Of a stretch of DNA of 64,000 bases, positions 43,059-50,842 are shown in pieces (the stretch's first letter is position 1; each line of letters opens with the position of its first letter). The position numbers were made by a program, and so were the translations under genes. Source of the DNA: Bog-473 sp963824195 (lineage in GTDB: Bacteria; Actinomycetota; Acidimicrobiia; Acidimicrobiales; RAAP-2); contig CAWGOJ010000005.1 in assembly GCA_963824195.1 (NCBI GenBank), forward strand, positions 1-64,000, given 5' to 3'. The notes beneath the pieces are model-generated. The model was not told where the DNA came from and ran no database searches. It saw only the letters and a list, made by a program, of their open reading frames with translations.

Positions 43059-44713
43059 AGAACCAGCCTTCGGGACCGCACCGACCCCACAATCAATCCG
43101 GCGAGCCAGATCACGTTCCTCAGCACGATGCCACGGAGGTTGCGTGCCGAAGTGCTCCACTGCTGAGGTGGCCACAGGTCGATGTACTTGACCACCGACC
43201 TGAGCCATGGTGTTGCAAGTAGCACGGCATAACCAGGCTTGCGACGCGCTGCTGCCAGGATCATTCCGACAATTGCAAGGTCGAAGTTTCGTGTCCGTGC
43301 AGACGCGAAGAAGTGGTGATCGAGGGCTCGGTTTCGCAAATTCGGATCACGCCTCACCGCAAGCGGCAGATCGCGCGTTCGCTTGAACTCCTCGGCAATC
43401 CACGACCTGTCGACTGGGAACGGATATGTTCGAAACACGACAGCCGTCTCGTCTTCGGAGATCGGAAAGCCAGCAGAGCGAAGGCGGATGGCCGCGGTGG
43501 TGTCCCATCCCCACGCATCGCCGACAGACTCGTCGAATCCCCCAACCGACAAGACCGCTTCGCGGCGGTAGAAGGAATTGGCCGAGAGGTACAGTCCGCG
43601 GCCACCGGCGTGGATCTGGCGATCTGGCATGGCCAGGAACGGATGGGCACTACCCTCCTCGACGAAGACGCCGCCGGCGACCGCAGCGTTATAGTCCGAC
43701 AACGCTCGGACCCCGCTCTCCAACCATCCAGCTGGCTGGTGAGACAGGTCGTCAGTGAAAGCGATCACCTCCCCCTTGGCTTCCCGCAGGGCGACGTTGG
43801 CAGCCATGGCATCTGGGGTCGCAAAGCGGACCTCGACCTGGCCACGTGGGTATGTCTGCTCGTCGAGGTCCGCGAGGACGCGGAGAGCGCGCTCGGGGCC
43901 CTCTCCGACGACGACGACCGAAACCGTCGGGAGGTCCTCGCGGAGCTCGCCGCTGCTGGAAGCCTCGACCAGAGGTGCCAGCGTGGCCACGAGCGTGTCA
44001 CGCAACGAGGGCATCGCCTGCTTGACCGCGTGGAAGATGTGGGCGCGGACCCAGGAAGTAATCGTCATGGCGTCGACGCCCGCGGTGGGCAAGGCATCGA
44101 CCACTGCTTGGGTCTGCACCAAGCGAAGGCCCGCTGCGTGCGCTGCGACGCGTAGGGCGTCCAGGTCCAGGCGCCGCCGGGAAGCAGCGCTCGGCCAGCT
44201 CCACGAGTAACGAAGGCTGGGGTCGGTCGTGAGGGGGGACCGACCGGCCATAGCGCGCAACCGCGCCTCGAGCGCGCCAGCACGACTAAGGGTGACGATG
44301 ACGGTCCCGTCGGGCCTCGTCATGCGACGAACCGTCCTGAGCAGAGCCGACGGGTCAGCCAAGGCTGCGTCGAGAACGAACGGAAGCACGATCACGTCGT
44401 ACGTGTCATCGCTCACGTCCTCACCGAACAGCGTGTCGAGGTCGCCGACCCTGGTCACGTTTGCTCGCATGTCCTCGGTTATGGTCACCCCGGGCACATG
44501 CCAGATCTCGATGGGCCAGTCCTTGTCCACGAGTGCCTGCGCGAGGGCAATATTGGGGCCGACGAGCAAGGTGCGGCCTCGCTGCGGACGCCCCGTCACC
44601 GCATCGAGGAGATGCACAATCAACGGACGCGTGTACGCCAAATCGTGGTACACGGTGTCGGTGACTGACAGTTCGTCCAGCACCCGGTACACGATGTCAT
44701 CAGAGACCGTCAT
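43055..44713 (-). CDS. Methyltransferase-like domain fused to a GT2 glycosyltransferase
   Basis: The product has 552 residues. Residues 1-230 look like a class I methyltransferase fold: TLLVGPNIALAQALVDKDWP as the binding loop, TYDVIVLPFVLDAALADP and MTRPDGTVIVTLSRAG follow, but the Gly-rich motif I is weak. Residues 265-552 are GT2-like: PTVSVVVVGEGPERALRVLA, EVIAFTDDLSHQPAGWLESG (in place of DxD), and FDESVGDAWGWDTTAAIRLR. The ending SRRLVL matches the neighbouring GT2s. Both domains look partly degenerate, so one may be structural. The substrate is unknown. Confidence 0.7.
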   Translation of the reverse strand: MTVSDDIVYRVLDELSVTDTVYHDLAYTRPLIVHLLDAVTGRPQRGRTLLVGPNIALAQALVDKDWPIEIWHVPGVTITEDMRANVTRVGDLDTLFGEDVSDDTYDVIVLPFVLDAALADPSALLRTVRRMTRPDGTVIVTLSRAGALEARLRAMAGRSPLTTDPSLRYSWSWPSAASRRRLDLDALRVAAHAAGLRLVQTQAVVDALPTAGVDAMTITSWVRAHIFHAVKQAMPSLRDTLVATLAPLVEASSSGELREDLPTVSVVVVGEGPERALRVLADLDEQTYPRGQVEVRFATPDAMAANVALREAKGEVIAFTDDLSHQPAGWLESGVRALSDYNAAVAGGVFVEEGSAHPFLAMPDRQIHAGGRGLYLSANSFYRREAVLSVGGFDESVGDAWGWDTTAAIRLRSAGFPISEDETAVVFRTYPFPVDRSWIAEEFKRTRDLPLAVRRDPNLRNRALDHHFFASARTRNFDLAIVGMILAAARRKPGYAVLLATPWLRSVVKYIDLWPPQQWSTSARNLRGIVLRNVIWLAGLIVGSVRSRRLVL

Positions 44714-45900
44714 GCGGCATGCTTCCGACGATGGCGTCCTGCGCCGCCTAGAATTGACGTCAGCATCGCTTCGGCGTGAGCGCCGACACGCTCAAGGCTC
44801 CATTGGTTGGCATGTGTCCGGCAGACATCGACGGTGTCTGGCCGGCGTGAGAGATCGATGGCTGCGAGGATCGAATCTGCGAGCTCGTCGACGAACTTGT
44901 CGTTGCCAAGATCGGACCAGTGGTGAAGGCCGATCGTCGTTCCAACTCTTGGATTTGTGATGATCTCACCTGGCCCGTTGAACGCGCTCCCTACCACGGG
45001 CGTTCCACACGCCAAGCTCTCGACGAGGACCATGCCAAAGGCCTCTTCGACCGATGGCAGCACTGTCACCGCCGCCTCCGAGTACCAGCGCGGCAATCCC
45101 TCGGGATCCCCTGGGCCCCAGAATTCGATCTGGGCGCGAGCGCGTGGGTCGCGGACGTAGGCGAGCTGTCGCAGCACCTTTTCGCCACGGTCCTGGGAGT
45201 AACCGGCCATGCCGACCGGTCCAGCCAAGGCGAGGACGGCTGACGGGCATTCCGCATGGACACGATTCCACGCCTTGAACAGCAACATTGCGCCCTTGCG
45301 CACATCGGCGAGGTCTGCCGGGTACAAGACGATCGGACGATCGTGATCCTTCTGTCCCGAAGGCCTGAAGTGGTCGAGATCCACCGGAGGAGGCAGCACT
45401 TCACAGGGCACGCCATAGTCGGCTCTTATCTCCTCGGCACCACCTTGCGTCAGCGCGAAGACGATGTCGGCAGACCGAACGAGTTTTGAGAACACGAAGC
45501 GCAGGTAGCGCGTGTCCCAGTAGTGATTCGTCATGATGACGTGAAATGCGAAGGGCATGTCCAACCACCGCCGCAAGGCTGGTGCAAAGTTGATGGAGGA
45601 GAAGCTCATCAGATGAGCAACGTCGGGACGATGACCCACCAGATGGCGAGATGCGTCCACGCCGTAGGTGGCTATGCGGCCCCGGGGCAAATACTGATAC
45701 ATCAGCGGATGGTTGATTTGGCGGAGATAAGTGACCTTGACATCGTTTTCGAAAACCGTGCGTGGCCTGCCTGGGGTGGATGTGATGATCTCGACATCGT
45801 GGCCCTGTCGCCCCAGGTACCCCGCCAAATCGTGGATGCACCGCTCTGCGCCGCGTCTCACGTAGGGCCAATACGAGGGGTACGGGTAGGCGATCTTCAC
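44710..45900 (-). CDS. GT4 glycosyltransferase
   Basis: From the GTG at 45900 (GTGA overlap), the 396-residue product begins KIAYPYPSYWPYVRRGAERC and has HLMSFSSINFAPALRRWLDM, LPPPVDLDHFRPSG and LYPADLADVRKGAMLLFKAW. The donor motif is PSVEEAFGMVLVESLACGTP (E-x7-E). It is the first glycosyltransferase after the sugar-nucleotide genes. Confidence 0.84.
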   Translation of the reverse strand: MKIAYPYPSYWPYVRRGAERCIHDLAGYLGRQGHDVEIITSTPGRPRTVFENDVKVTYLRQINHPLMYQYLPRGRIATYGVDASRHLVGHRPDVAHLMSFSSINFAPALRRWLDMPFAFHVIMTNHYWDTRYLRFVFSKLVRSADIVFALTQGGAEEIRADYGVPCEVLPPPVDLDHFRPSGQKDHDRPIVLYPADLADVRKGAMLLFKAWNRVHAECPSAVLALAGPVGMAGYSQDRGEKVLRQLAYVRDPRARAQIEFWGPGDPEGLPRWYSEAAVTVLPSVEEAFGMVLVESLACGTPVVGSAFNGPGEIITNPRVGTTIGLHHWSDLGNDKFVDELADSILAAIDLSRRPDTVDVCRTHANQWSLERVGAHAEAMLTSILGGAGRHRRKHAA

Positions 45901-47960
45901 GATTGTCGCTCCGCCGCGCTCCTCCACTTCGGTGGAGTCTTGGCCGCCGCCTTGCGCCGTTCCTGCAGCCAGACCGGGTCGGTGTTCACCAGACCGCGCA
46001 GCACGACCTTCTGAATCGGGCCGCCCGGACCGGTGTCAAGCTCAAATCGGGCAACTTCCTCGACCGGCTCACATCCGGCGACCATCATCATGTTGGCCAG
46101 GGCTTCCGTATTCGGGAGCCACCAGGTAGCGCCCGGAGCCTTGTACTCTGCGATTGCCACACCGCCCATGCCTTCGAGCTTCGGAGTGAAGACGTCCGCC
46201 ACCAAGATCTCGCCGCGACATAGAGCGACGGCGCGCTCGATTGCCCGCTGGGGGCAGCGCAGGTGCCACAAGAGGTCGCTCATGAGCACGAGGTCGAACG
46301 TTCCCAGGTGCTCCGGATCGACGGAGTACACGCTTCCTTCGACACCGTTCACCCCCGATCTCAGGATCTCCTTGGCCAACGCAAAACCGCTTGTCGGGGC
46401 GCCGCCCGCCCGCGTCGCCGGTCCACGGAACAGGTCGAGCGAGTCTTTCAAATCGCCGTCGACCGGATCGAGTGCGGTTACGTCGGCCCCGCGACGCTCG
46501 AGCTCGAACGCCCAGAAGCCGTCGAACGTGGCAAAGTCCAACACGCGCCGACCGGCGAGGGACTCGGGCAAGCCGTAGAGAGGCACCTGGTGGCGGTGAT
46601 CCAACAGGCCGGGGGTCACGACACGATGCCCTAGGTCGATGGTTTGCAGCCAATCGGTCTCGCAGATCCTCTCCCACAGGGCACGGGCCTCCACGCTGAT
46701 CGGCTCGACCGGGACACGGCGTCGCTTGACCTGCGCCGGGCTCCGATCACGGACCCTCTGTGACGGTTCAACCAGTCTCCTGTAGACGGCGCTACATCGC
46801 AGGCGATCAGCCACATCGAGAGGCACTGACACGCCCAGGTCGAGGCGACCCGGGTGGATCGTCCATTGTTTGCGCAACAAGGAGTCGGTGGTGGCAGTGG
46901 CACCGGCGCCGGATGACGCGCTGGACGGCGGAGCACCACCGGTTGTCCGCGGCGCCGGCCCGGGCTGAGCGGTGACCTGGCCACGCAGCACAACCTTGTG
47001 GATCGTGTCATCAGTCCGTGCCTGCAGTGTGAACCGAGATATTTCGGCAATCGACCCGAAACCAGCAGCACTCATCATCGCCTTGAGGGTCGCGATATTC
47101 GGCAACCACCATGTCTCACCGGGCGCCGTGTAGCACGCGAGGGCACGATCTCCAAACCCTTCCAACTTCGGGGTGTACACGTCTGCAACGACAACCTCAC
47201 CCCGACACACTGAACGTGCACAGTCCAGCGCCAACTGAGGATCCCGAAGGTGCACCAACAGGTCGCTGATGAAGACGAGGTCGAACATCCCGACCGTCTG
47301 CGGGCTAAGGTCGTAGACACTGCACTCGACTCGCTCGACCTGCGACTCGAGAATCTCGTTGGCGAGCAGAAAGCCCGAGCCCGTTGGTCGATCGAGTCCA
47401 AAGACGTCCGCGTGCGGGAGCAAAATGGTTGGTACGTCGACATCCGTCCACCTGGGAATGTCGGCGGCCACCACGTCGGCTCCCCGCCTGTCGAATTCGA
47501 ACGCCCAGAAGCCGTCGAAAGTGGCGACGTCGAGGATTCGCTTGCCGGCCAACGAAGACGGCAGTCCGTAATAGGGCAGCTGCTCGCGATGGTCGACGAA
47601 GCCGGGAGTCACGACGCCGTGACCCAGATCGATGGAGTGGTACCACTCCTGTCCGACGATCCTCTCGATGATTGCTCGACCTTCACAATCCATGTCTTCG
47701 GGTCTGGGTGCTTCAACCGGAACAGGGGGCAGAGGGTCGTAGGTGTCGTGCGCGCTGTCGCCGAGACCGTTGCCGTCATGATTTCCGTTACCGTTGCGAA
47801 GCTGGCCGAGGCGTCCTAGGTTGACCACTGTCGGCTTGACGACATTGCGGTAAACCGGGTGCGTGCGAACTCGATCCGCCATCTCCGGGGGCATTGCCAC
47901 GGTGAGATCGACGGGTCCCATGCTGACTCGACGCTCACGTTTCAAACCTTGCGCGTTCAC
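45897..47960 (-). CDS. Tandem-duplicated methyltransferase (DUF1698/CmoB-like)
   Basis: The 687-residue product (GTG at 47960, GTGA overlap) contains two homologous halves of about 320 residues joined by a Pro/Ala/Thr linker near residue 345. Each half has the pattern W(Y/L)..IDLGH.VVTPG..DHR.Q.P.YGLP.SLAGKR, then ILDVATFDGFWAFEFDRRGA or VLDFATFDGFWAFELERRGA (SAM motif I with Phe-Asp-Gly-Phe). FDLVFISDLLVHLRDPQLAL or FDLVLMSDLLWHLRCPQRAI and ADVYTPKLEG or ADVFTPKLEG complete each half. This resembles tRNA-mo5U34 methyltransferase-like (DUF1698) enzymes. Both SAM sites look intact. In a sugar cluster it may methylate the glycan twice. Confidence 0.78.
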   Translation of the reverse strand: MNAQGLKRERRVSMGPVDLTVAMPPEMADRVRTHPVYRNVVKPTVVNLGRLGQLRNGNGNHDGNGLGDSAHDTYDPLPPVPVEAPRPEDMDCEGRAIIERIVGQEWYHSIDLGHGVVTPGFVDHREQLPYYGLPSSLAGKRILDVATFDGFWAFEFDRRGADVVAADIPRWTDVDVPTILLPHADVFGLDRPTGSGFLLANEILESQVERVECSVYDLSPQTVGMFDLVFISDLLVHLRDPQLALDCARSVCRGEVVVADVYTPKLEGFGDRALACYTAPGETWWLPNIATLKAMMSAAGFGSIAEISRFTLQARTDDTIHKVVLRGQVTAQPGPAPRTTGGAPPSSASSGAGATATTDSLLRKQWTIHPGRLDLGVSVPLDVADRLRCSAVYRRLVEPSQRVRDRSPAQVKRRRVPVEPISVEARALWERICETDWLQTIDLGHRVVTPGLLDHRHQVPLYGLPESLAGRRVLDFATFDGFWAFELERRGADVTALDPVDGDLKDSLDLFRGPATRAGGAPTSGFALAKEILRSGVNGVEGSVYSVDPEHLGTFDLVLMSDLLWHLRCPQRAIERAVALCRGEILVADVFTPKLEGMGGVAIAEYKAPGATWWLPNTEALANMMMVAGCEPVEEVARFELDTGPGGPIQKVVLRGLVNTDPVWLQERRKAAAKTPPKWRSAAERQS

Positions 47961-48718
47961 ATGCCCTCCGAGACGAGTTGATAGCGCTGGGACAGCCATT
48001 CGGGAACCCCATCCGGATCGTCGTCACCCAGGCGCAGCACGAGACTCGAGGAGTGCGGCATCCACAACTCGTCCAGCTCCTGCTGGTCCTTGAAGGTGTC
48101 CATCGAACGCCAGAAGCCGTGATGACGGTGCACGTGCAGAACCCGACGACTGGCGAGCATCGGGAGGACGTCACGTTCGAGGTTCTCTCCTGGCGTGGCT
48201 GCGAACACGCTCTGTTCGAAGACGAAGAACCCCGCGTTGATCCAATGATCCGGAAGTATCGGCTTCTCCTCGAAGCCAACAATCCTCCCTTCGTCATCAC
48301 TCCGCACGATTCCGTACTGAGACCGCAGCTGCACAGTCGTCATCGTGGCCCCACCGCGCTCGAGGTGCGCTCGGGTGAGGGCCCGCAGATCGACATCGCC
48401 AAGGCCGTCACAGTAGGTGGCGTGGAAATGCGAGCCCACGTGATCGAGGCACTTACGGACACGACCTCCGGTGTCAGTGCCATCGCCGGTCTCCACGATC
48501 TCCACGTTCCACCGTGGCCTGGCTTCGAAGTAACGGGCAATGTCGTTCCTCAAGTAGCCAACCGCCAGGACGAACTCATCGAAGCCCTGGTCGGCGTAGA
48601 TTCGCATCACCTGCTCGACGATGGGCCGTCCTGCTACAGGTATGAGCGCCTTGGGTATACGTCTCGTATAGGGATAGGCGCGAGTGCCCAATCCGCCGCA
48701 CAGGATCACAACCTTCAC
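47957..48718 (-). CDS. rfbF: Glucose-1-phosphate cytidylyltransferase-like nucleotidyltransferase
   Basis: The product has 253 residues from the GTG at 48718 (GTGA overlap). The N-terminus VKVVILCGGLGTRAYPYTRR, with KALIPVAGRPIVEQVMRIYA, is the nucleotide-binding signature of sugar-1-phosphate nucleotidyltransferases. YCDGLGDVDLRALTRAHLER fits the RfbF branch that makes CDP-glucose from CTP and glucose 1-phosphate. GFEEKPILPDHWINAGFFVF holds further active-site residues. The next gene upstream in the operon is the matching CDP-glucose dehydratase. Confidence 0.85.
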   Translation of the reverse strand: MKVVILCGGLGTRAYPYTRRIPKALIPVAGRPIVEQVMRIYADQGFDEFVLAVGYLRNDIARYFEARPRWNVEIVETGDGTDTGGRVRKCLDHVGSHFHATYCDGLGDVDLRALTRAHLERGGATMTTVQLRSQYGIVRSDDEGRIVGFEEKPILPDHWINAGFFVFEQSVFAATPGENLERDVLPMLASRRVLHVHRHHGFWRSMDTFKDQQELDELWMPHSSSLVLRLGDDDPDGVPEWLSQRYQLVSEGM

Positions 48719-49743
48719 GCGTGCAACCCCTCGCTGACAGGCGCGTCCGTGATACCGGATCCCGCTTGCGACGCCAGGTGCCACTCATACCAGGCAACCG
48801 CCCGTCGGAGGCCTTCTGTCAGGTCGATCTCCGGCTTCCATCCGAGCTTCTCGAAGGCTTTGGCAAAGGCAAGCGACTGACGGTCTATTTCGTTGACCGC
48901 AACACCCAGGATCTTCGGTTCGATCAGCGGACAGCCGACTGCCTCGATGATGTTCTCCACCATCGCCAGTACGGACACCGGATACCCCGTCCCGAGGTTG
49001 AATGCCTGGCCAGAGACTTCAGGCAGATGATCGCTCACCACGAGGTATCCACTCACCACGTCATCTAGGTACAGGTAATCGCGCTCCAAAGAGCCGTCGC
49101 TGCGGATCAGCGGCGACTCGCCCCGCAACACTGATCGGATCGTGCCCGGAACGAGCCTGTTCCAGTTCAAGTCGCCGGGCCCGTAGACGTTCGCCGCACG
49201 CACGACGGCGACCGGGGTACCGAAGCTCTCCGAGTAGCTCCGAACGAGAACCTCGCAGCACACCTTGGACGCGTCATAGGGGTACGCGCCCTTAAGAGGC
49301 GTCTCCTCTGTGTAGGGAAGTACAGGCTGGTTTCCGTACGCCTTGTCGCTGGAAGCGCATACGACTCGCTTCACCGAAGGGCTTCGACGCGCCGCCTCGA
49401 GCACGTGCCACGTGCCAGCGATGTTGGATTCGAAAGTCGAGCCGGGGTTCGCGTTGGCGACCGTGACGATCGTCTGAGCGGCCAAGTGGAAGATCGTGTC
49501 GACCCGATACTCGTTGACGGTGCGCTCGACCAGGCCGGGGTCGGTAATACTGCCCCCGACGATGTCGATCTCGTCCGCAATGCCTCGCTCGCGGAGCAAC
49601 CGCAAGCCCGGGGAATCCCGCAAGATGCCAACAACGTTGGCTCCGCGGAGGACGAGCTCCTGGGCCAATCCGCTGCCGATGAAGCCACCGGCGCCAGTGA
49701 CGAGCACGTTGCGGTCGCGCCACCGATTGTGCGCGAGCTGCAT
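48715..49743 (-). CDS. rfbG: CDP-glucose 4,6-dehydratase-like SDR
   Basis: The 342-residue extended short-chain dehydrogenase has NAD-binding LVTGAGGFIGSGLAQELVLR at residues 14-33, FHLAAQTIV, the catalytic CASSDKAYGNQ with Ser-Asp, and YPYDASKVCCEVL giving the Y-x3-K pair. SSDKAYG and the 'YTEETPLKG...YDASK' segment are typical of CDP-glucose 4,6-dehydratases. It would convert CDP-glucose to CDP-4-keto-6-deoxyglucose. No E1/E3 (deoxygenation) or ketoreductase gene is seen nearby. Confidence 0.83.
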   Translation of the reverse strand: MQLAHNRWRDRNVLVTGAGGFIGSGLAQELVLRGANVVGILRDSPGLRLLRERGIADEIDIVGGSITDPGLVERTVNEYRVDTIFHLAAQTIVTVANANPGSTFESNIAGTWHVLEAARRSPSVKRVVCASSDKAYGNQPVLPYTEETPLKGAYPYDASKVCCEVLVRSYSESFGTPVAVVRAANVYGPGDLNWNRLVPGTIRSVLRGESPLIRSDGSLERDYLYLDDVVSGYLVVSDHLPEVSGQAFNLGTGYPVSVLAMVENIIEAVGCPLIEPKILGVAVNEIDRQSLAFAKAFEKLGWKPEIDLTEGLRRAVAWYEWHLASQAGSGITDAPVSEGLHA

Positions 49744-49744
49744 G

Positions 49745-50473
49745 TCAGTGCGCTCCTTTCCTGTTGATGACCGCCCAAGGCGTCTTGGCCATGATCCGCA
49801 GGTCCATGGCGAATGACCAGTTCCTCACGTATCCGAGATCGAGAGCGACCCCATCCGCGTATGGAAGCTCGGCTCGCCCGTTGACCTGCCAGGGTCCAGT
49901 AACACCCGGACGCACGCCGAGACGAAGGGACTGACGGAGTCCGTCGGCGAATACCTCTTCGGGAAGCCGGGGTCTTGGTCCGACCAGGCTCATATCGCCG
50001 CGAACGACATTCCACAGTTGGGGCAACTCGTCCAGACTCCACCTGCGCAACACCCGCCCGATCCGCGTGGCACGCGGATCATTGACAAGCTTCAGAAGGG
50101 GGAAGGCTGGAGATTGCGGATCGACCTCTCCGCGTTGGAGGTGCGCTCCGACACGCATGGTGCGGAACTTCCAGATTCGAATGAGTCGCAGATCGCGCCC
50201 CACCCGGGATTGCCCAAAGAAGACGGGGCCCGGCGAATCGACCCGCACCATCACGCCCACGATCAAGAAGACCGGCGTCAGAACGACGATCAGGCTCGAC
50301 GCAACGACCACGTCGAAGACCCGTTTGATGGCGAACTCGACCCGCCGCGTCTGCAGGGGGTTGAAAGTGAAGCCGTAACTGACCGGGGCGTGAGCGGGTA
50401 GAGAGCGGCTCAACGAACGAGTCGGAATCCGCTCGTAGGCGAGGGGGTCGGACAGCGTGACGGGTCGCGGCAT
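49745..50473 (-). CDS. Initiating sugar-phosphate transferase (WbaP/ExoY-type, short form)
   Basis: The 242-residue product has one membrane segment (VFDVVVASSLIVVLTPVFLI, about residues 52-72). The catalytic bacterial sugar transferase domain follows: GPVFFGQSRVGRDLRLIRIW, KFRTMRV, RIGRVLRRWSLDELPQLWNV, RGDMSLVGPRPRLPEE, RPGVTGPWQVNGR. These enzymes move a sugar-1-phosphate from a nucleotide sugar to undecaprenyl phosphate, starting each repeat unit at the cytosolic face. It lacks the N-terminal four-TM/CoA-like domain of long WbaP forms. It is the first gene of the operon. Confidence 0.9.
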   Translation of the reverse strand: MPRPVTLSDPLAYERIPTRSLSRSLPAHAPVSYGFTFNPLQTRRVEFAIKRVFDVVVASSLIVVLTPVFLIVGVMVRVDSPGPVFFGQSRVGRDLRLIRIWKFRTMRVGAHLQRGEVDPQSPAFPLLKLVNDPRATRIGRVLRRWSLDELPQLWNVVRGDMSLVGPRPRLPEEVFADGLRQSLRLGVRPGVTGPWQVNGRAELPYADGVALDLGYVRNWSFAMDLRIMAKTPWAVINRKGAH

Positions 50474-50479
50474 TACCGC

Positions 50480-50487
50480 CCATTATC
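50480..50487 (-). promoter_or_regulatory. Probable leaderless promoter of the polysaccharide operon
   Basis: Read on the minus strand, GGATAATGG ends five to six bases before the ATG at 50473, and no ribosome binding site is present. The element GATAAT/TAATGG is therefore placed so that the transcript would begin at the start codon. A -35 is not obvious in the GC-rich DNA upstream. Confidence 0.4.
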
Positions 50488-50842
50488 CGGACCCACTGTC
50501 GCCGCGGTGTCAGGAGATGATCGGCCCTCTGTCGGGTCGGCGTCCTGCCGCGGCTGACCGTTGTTGTCGCTCCGATGGCCACCGCCGGATCGCTGTGCCG
50601 TCAACCCCGGAGCGCACACTTGTCGTACGACCGTCGCGTTTGCGTCTTCGAGCAGGTCAGACGCTCGACGAGGTCCCCCTCGACCCCAAGGTGGTGCACA
50701 ACGGGTCGCTGCGCATCCGCGAGCGCCCCGTTATCGGGCGCGTCCTCGAGGCCAGGTATCCGGTGCGCCTCTCGGGCACGCCGACGAGGCCTGGCGCGTT
50801 GCGGCTGGCCGGCGTGACCAGAGGCCTGAGGCCGGTCGCCGT
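50488..50842. other. Spacer upstream of the polysaccharide operon
   Basis: About 350 bases between the operon promoter and the hydrolase gene (which ends at 50843 on the minus strand) show only shadow-like frames. One plus-strand frame (50457-50963) reads partly like protein (VPLDPKVVHNGSLRIRERPV) but has no start signal or family. I do not call a gene. Confidence 0.4.
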
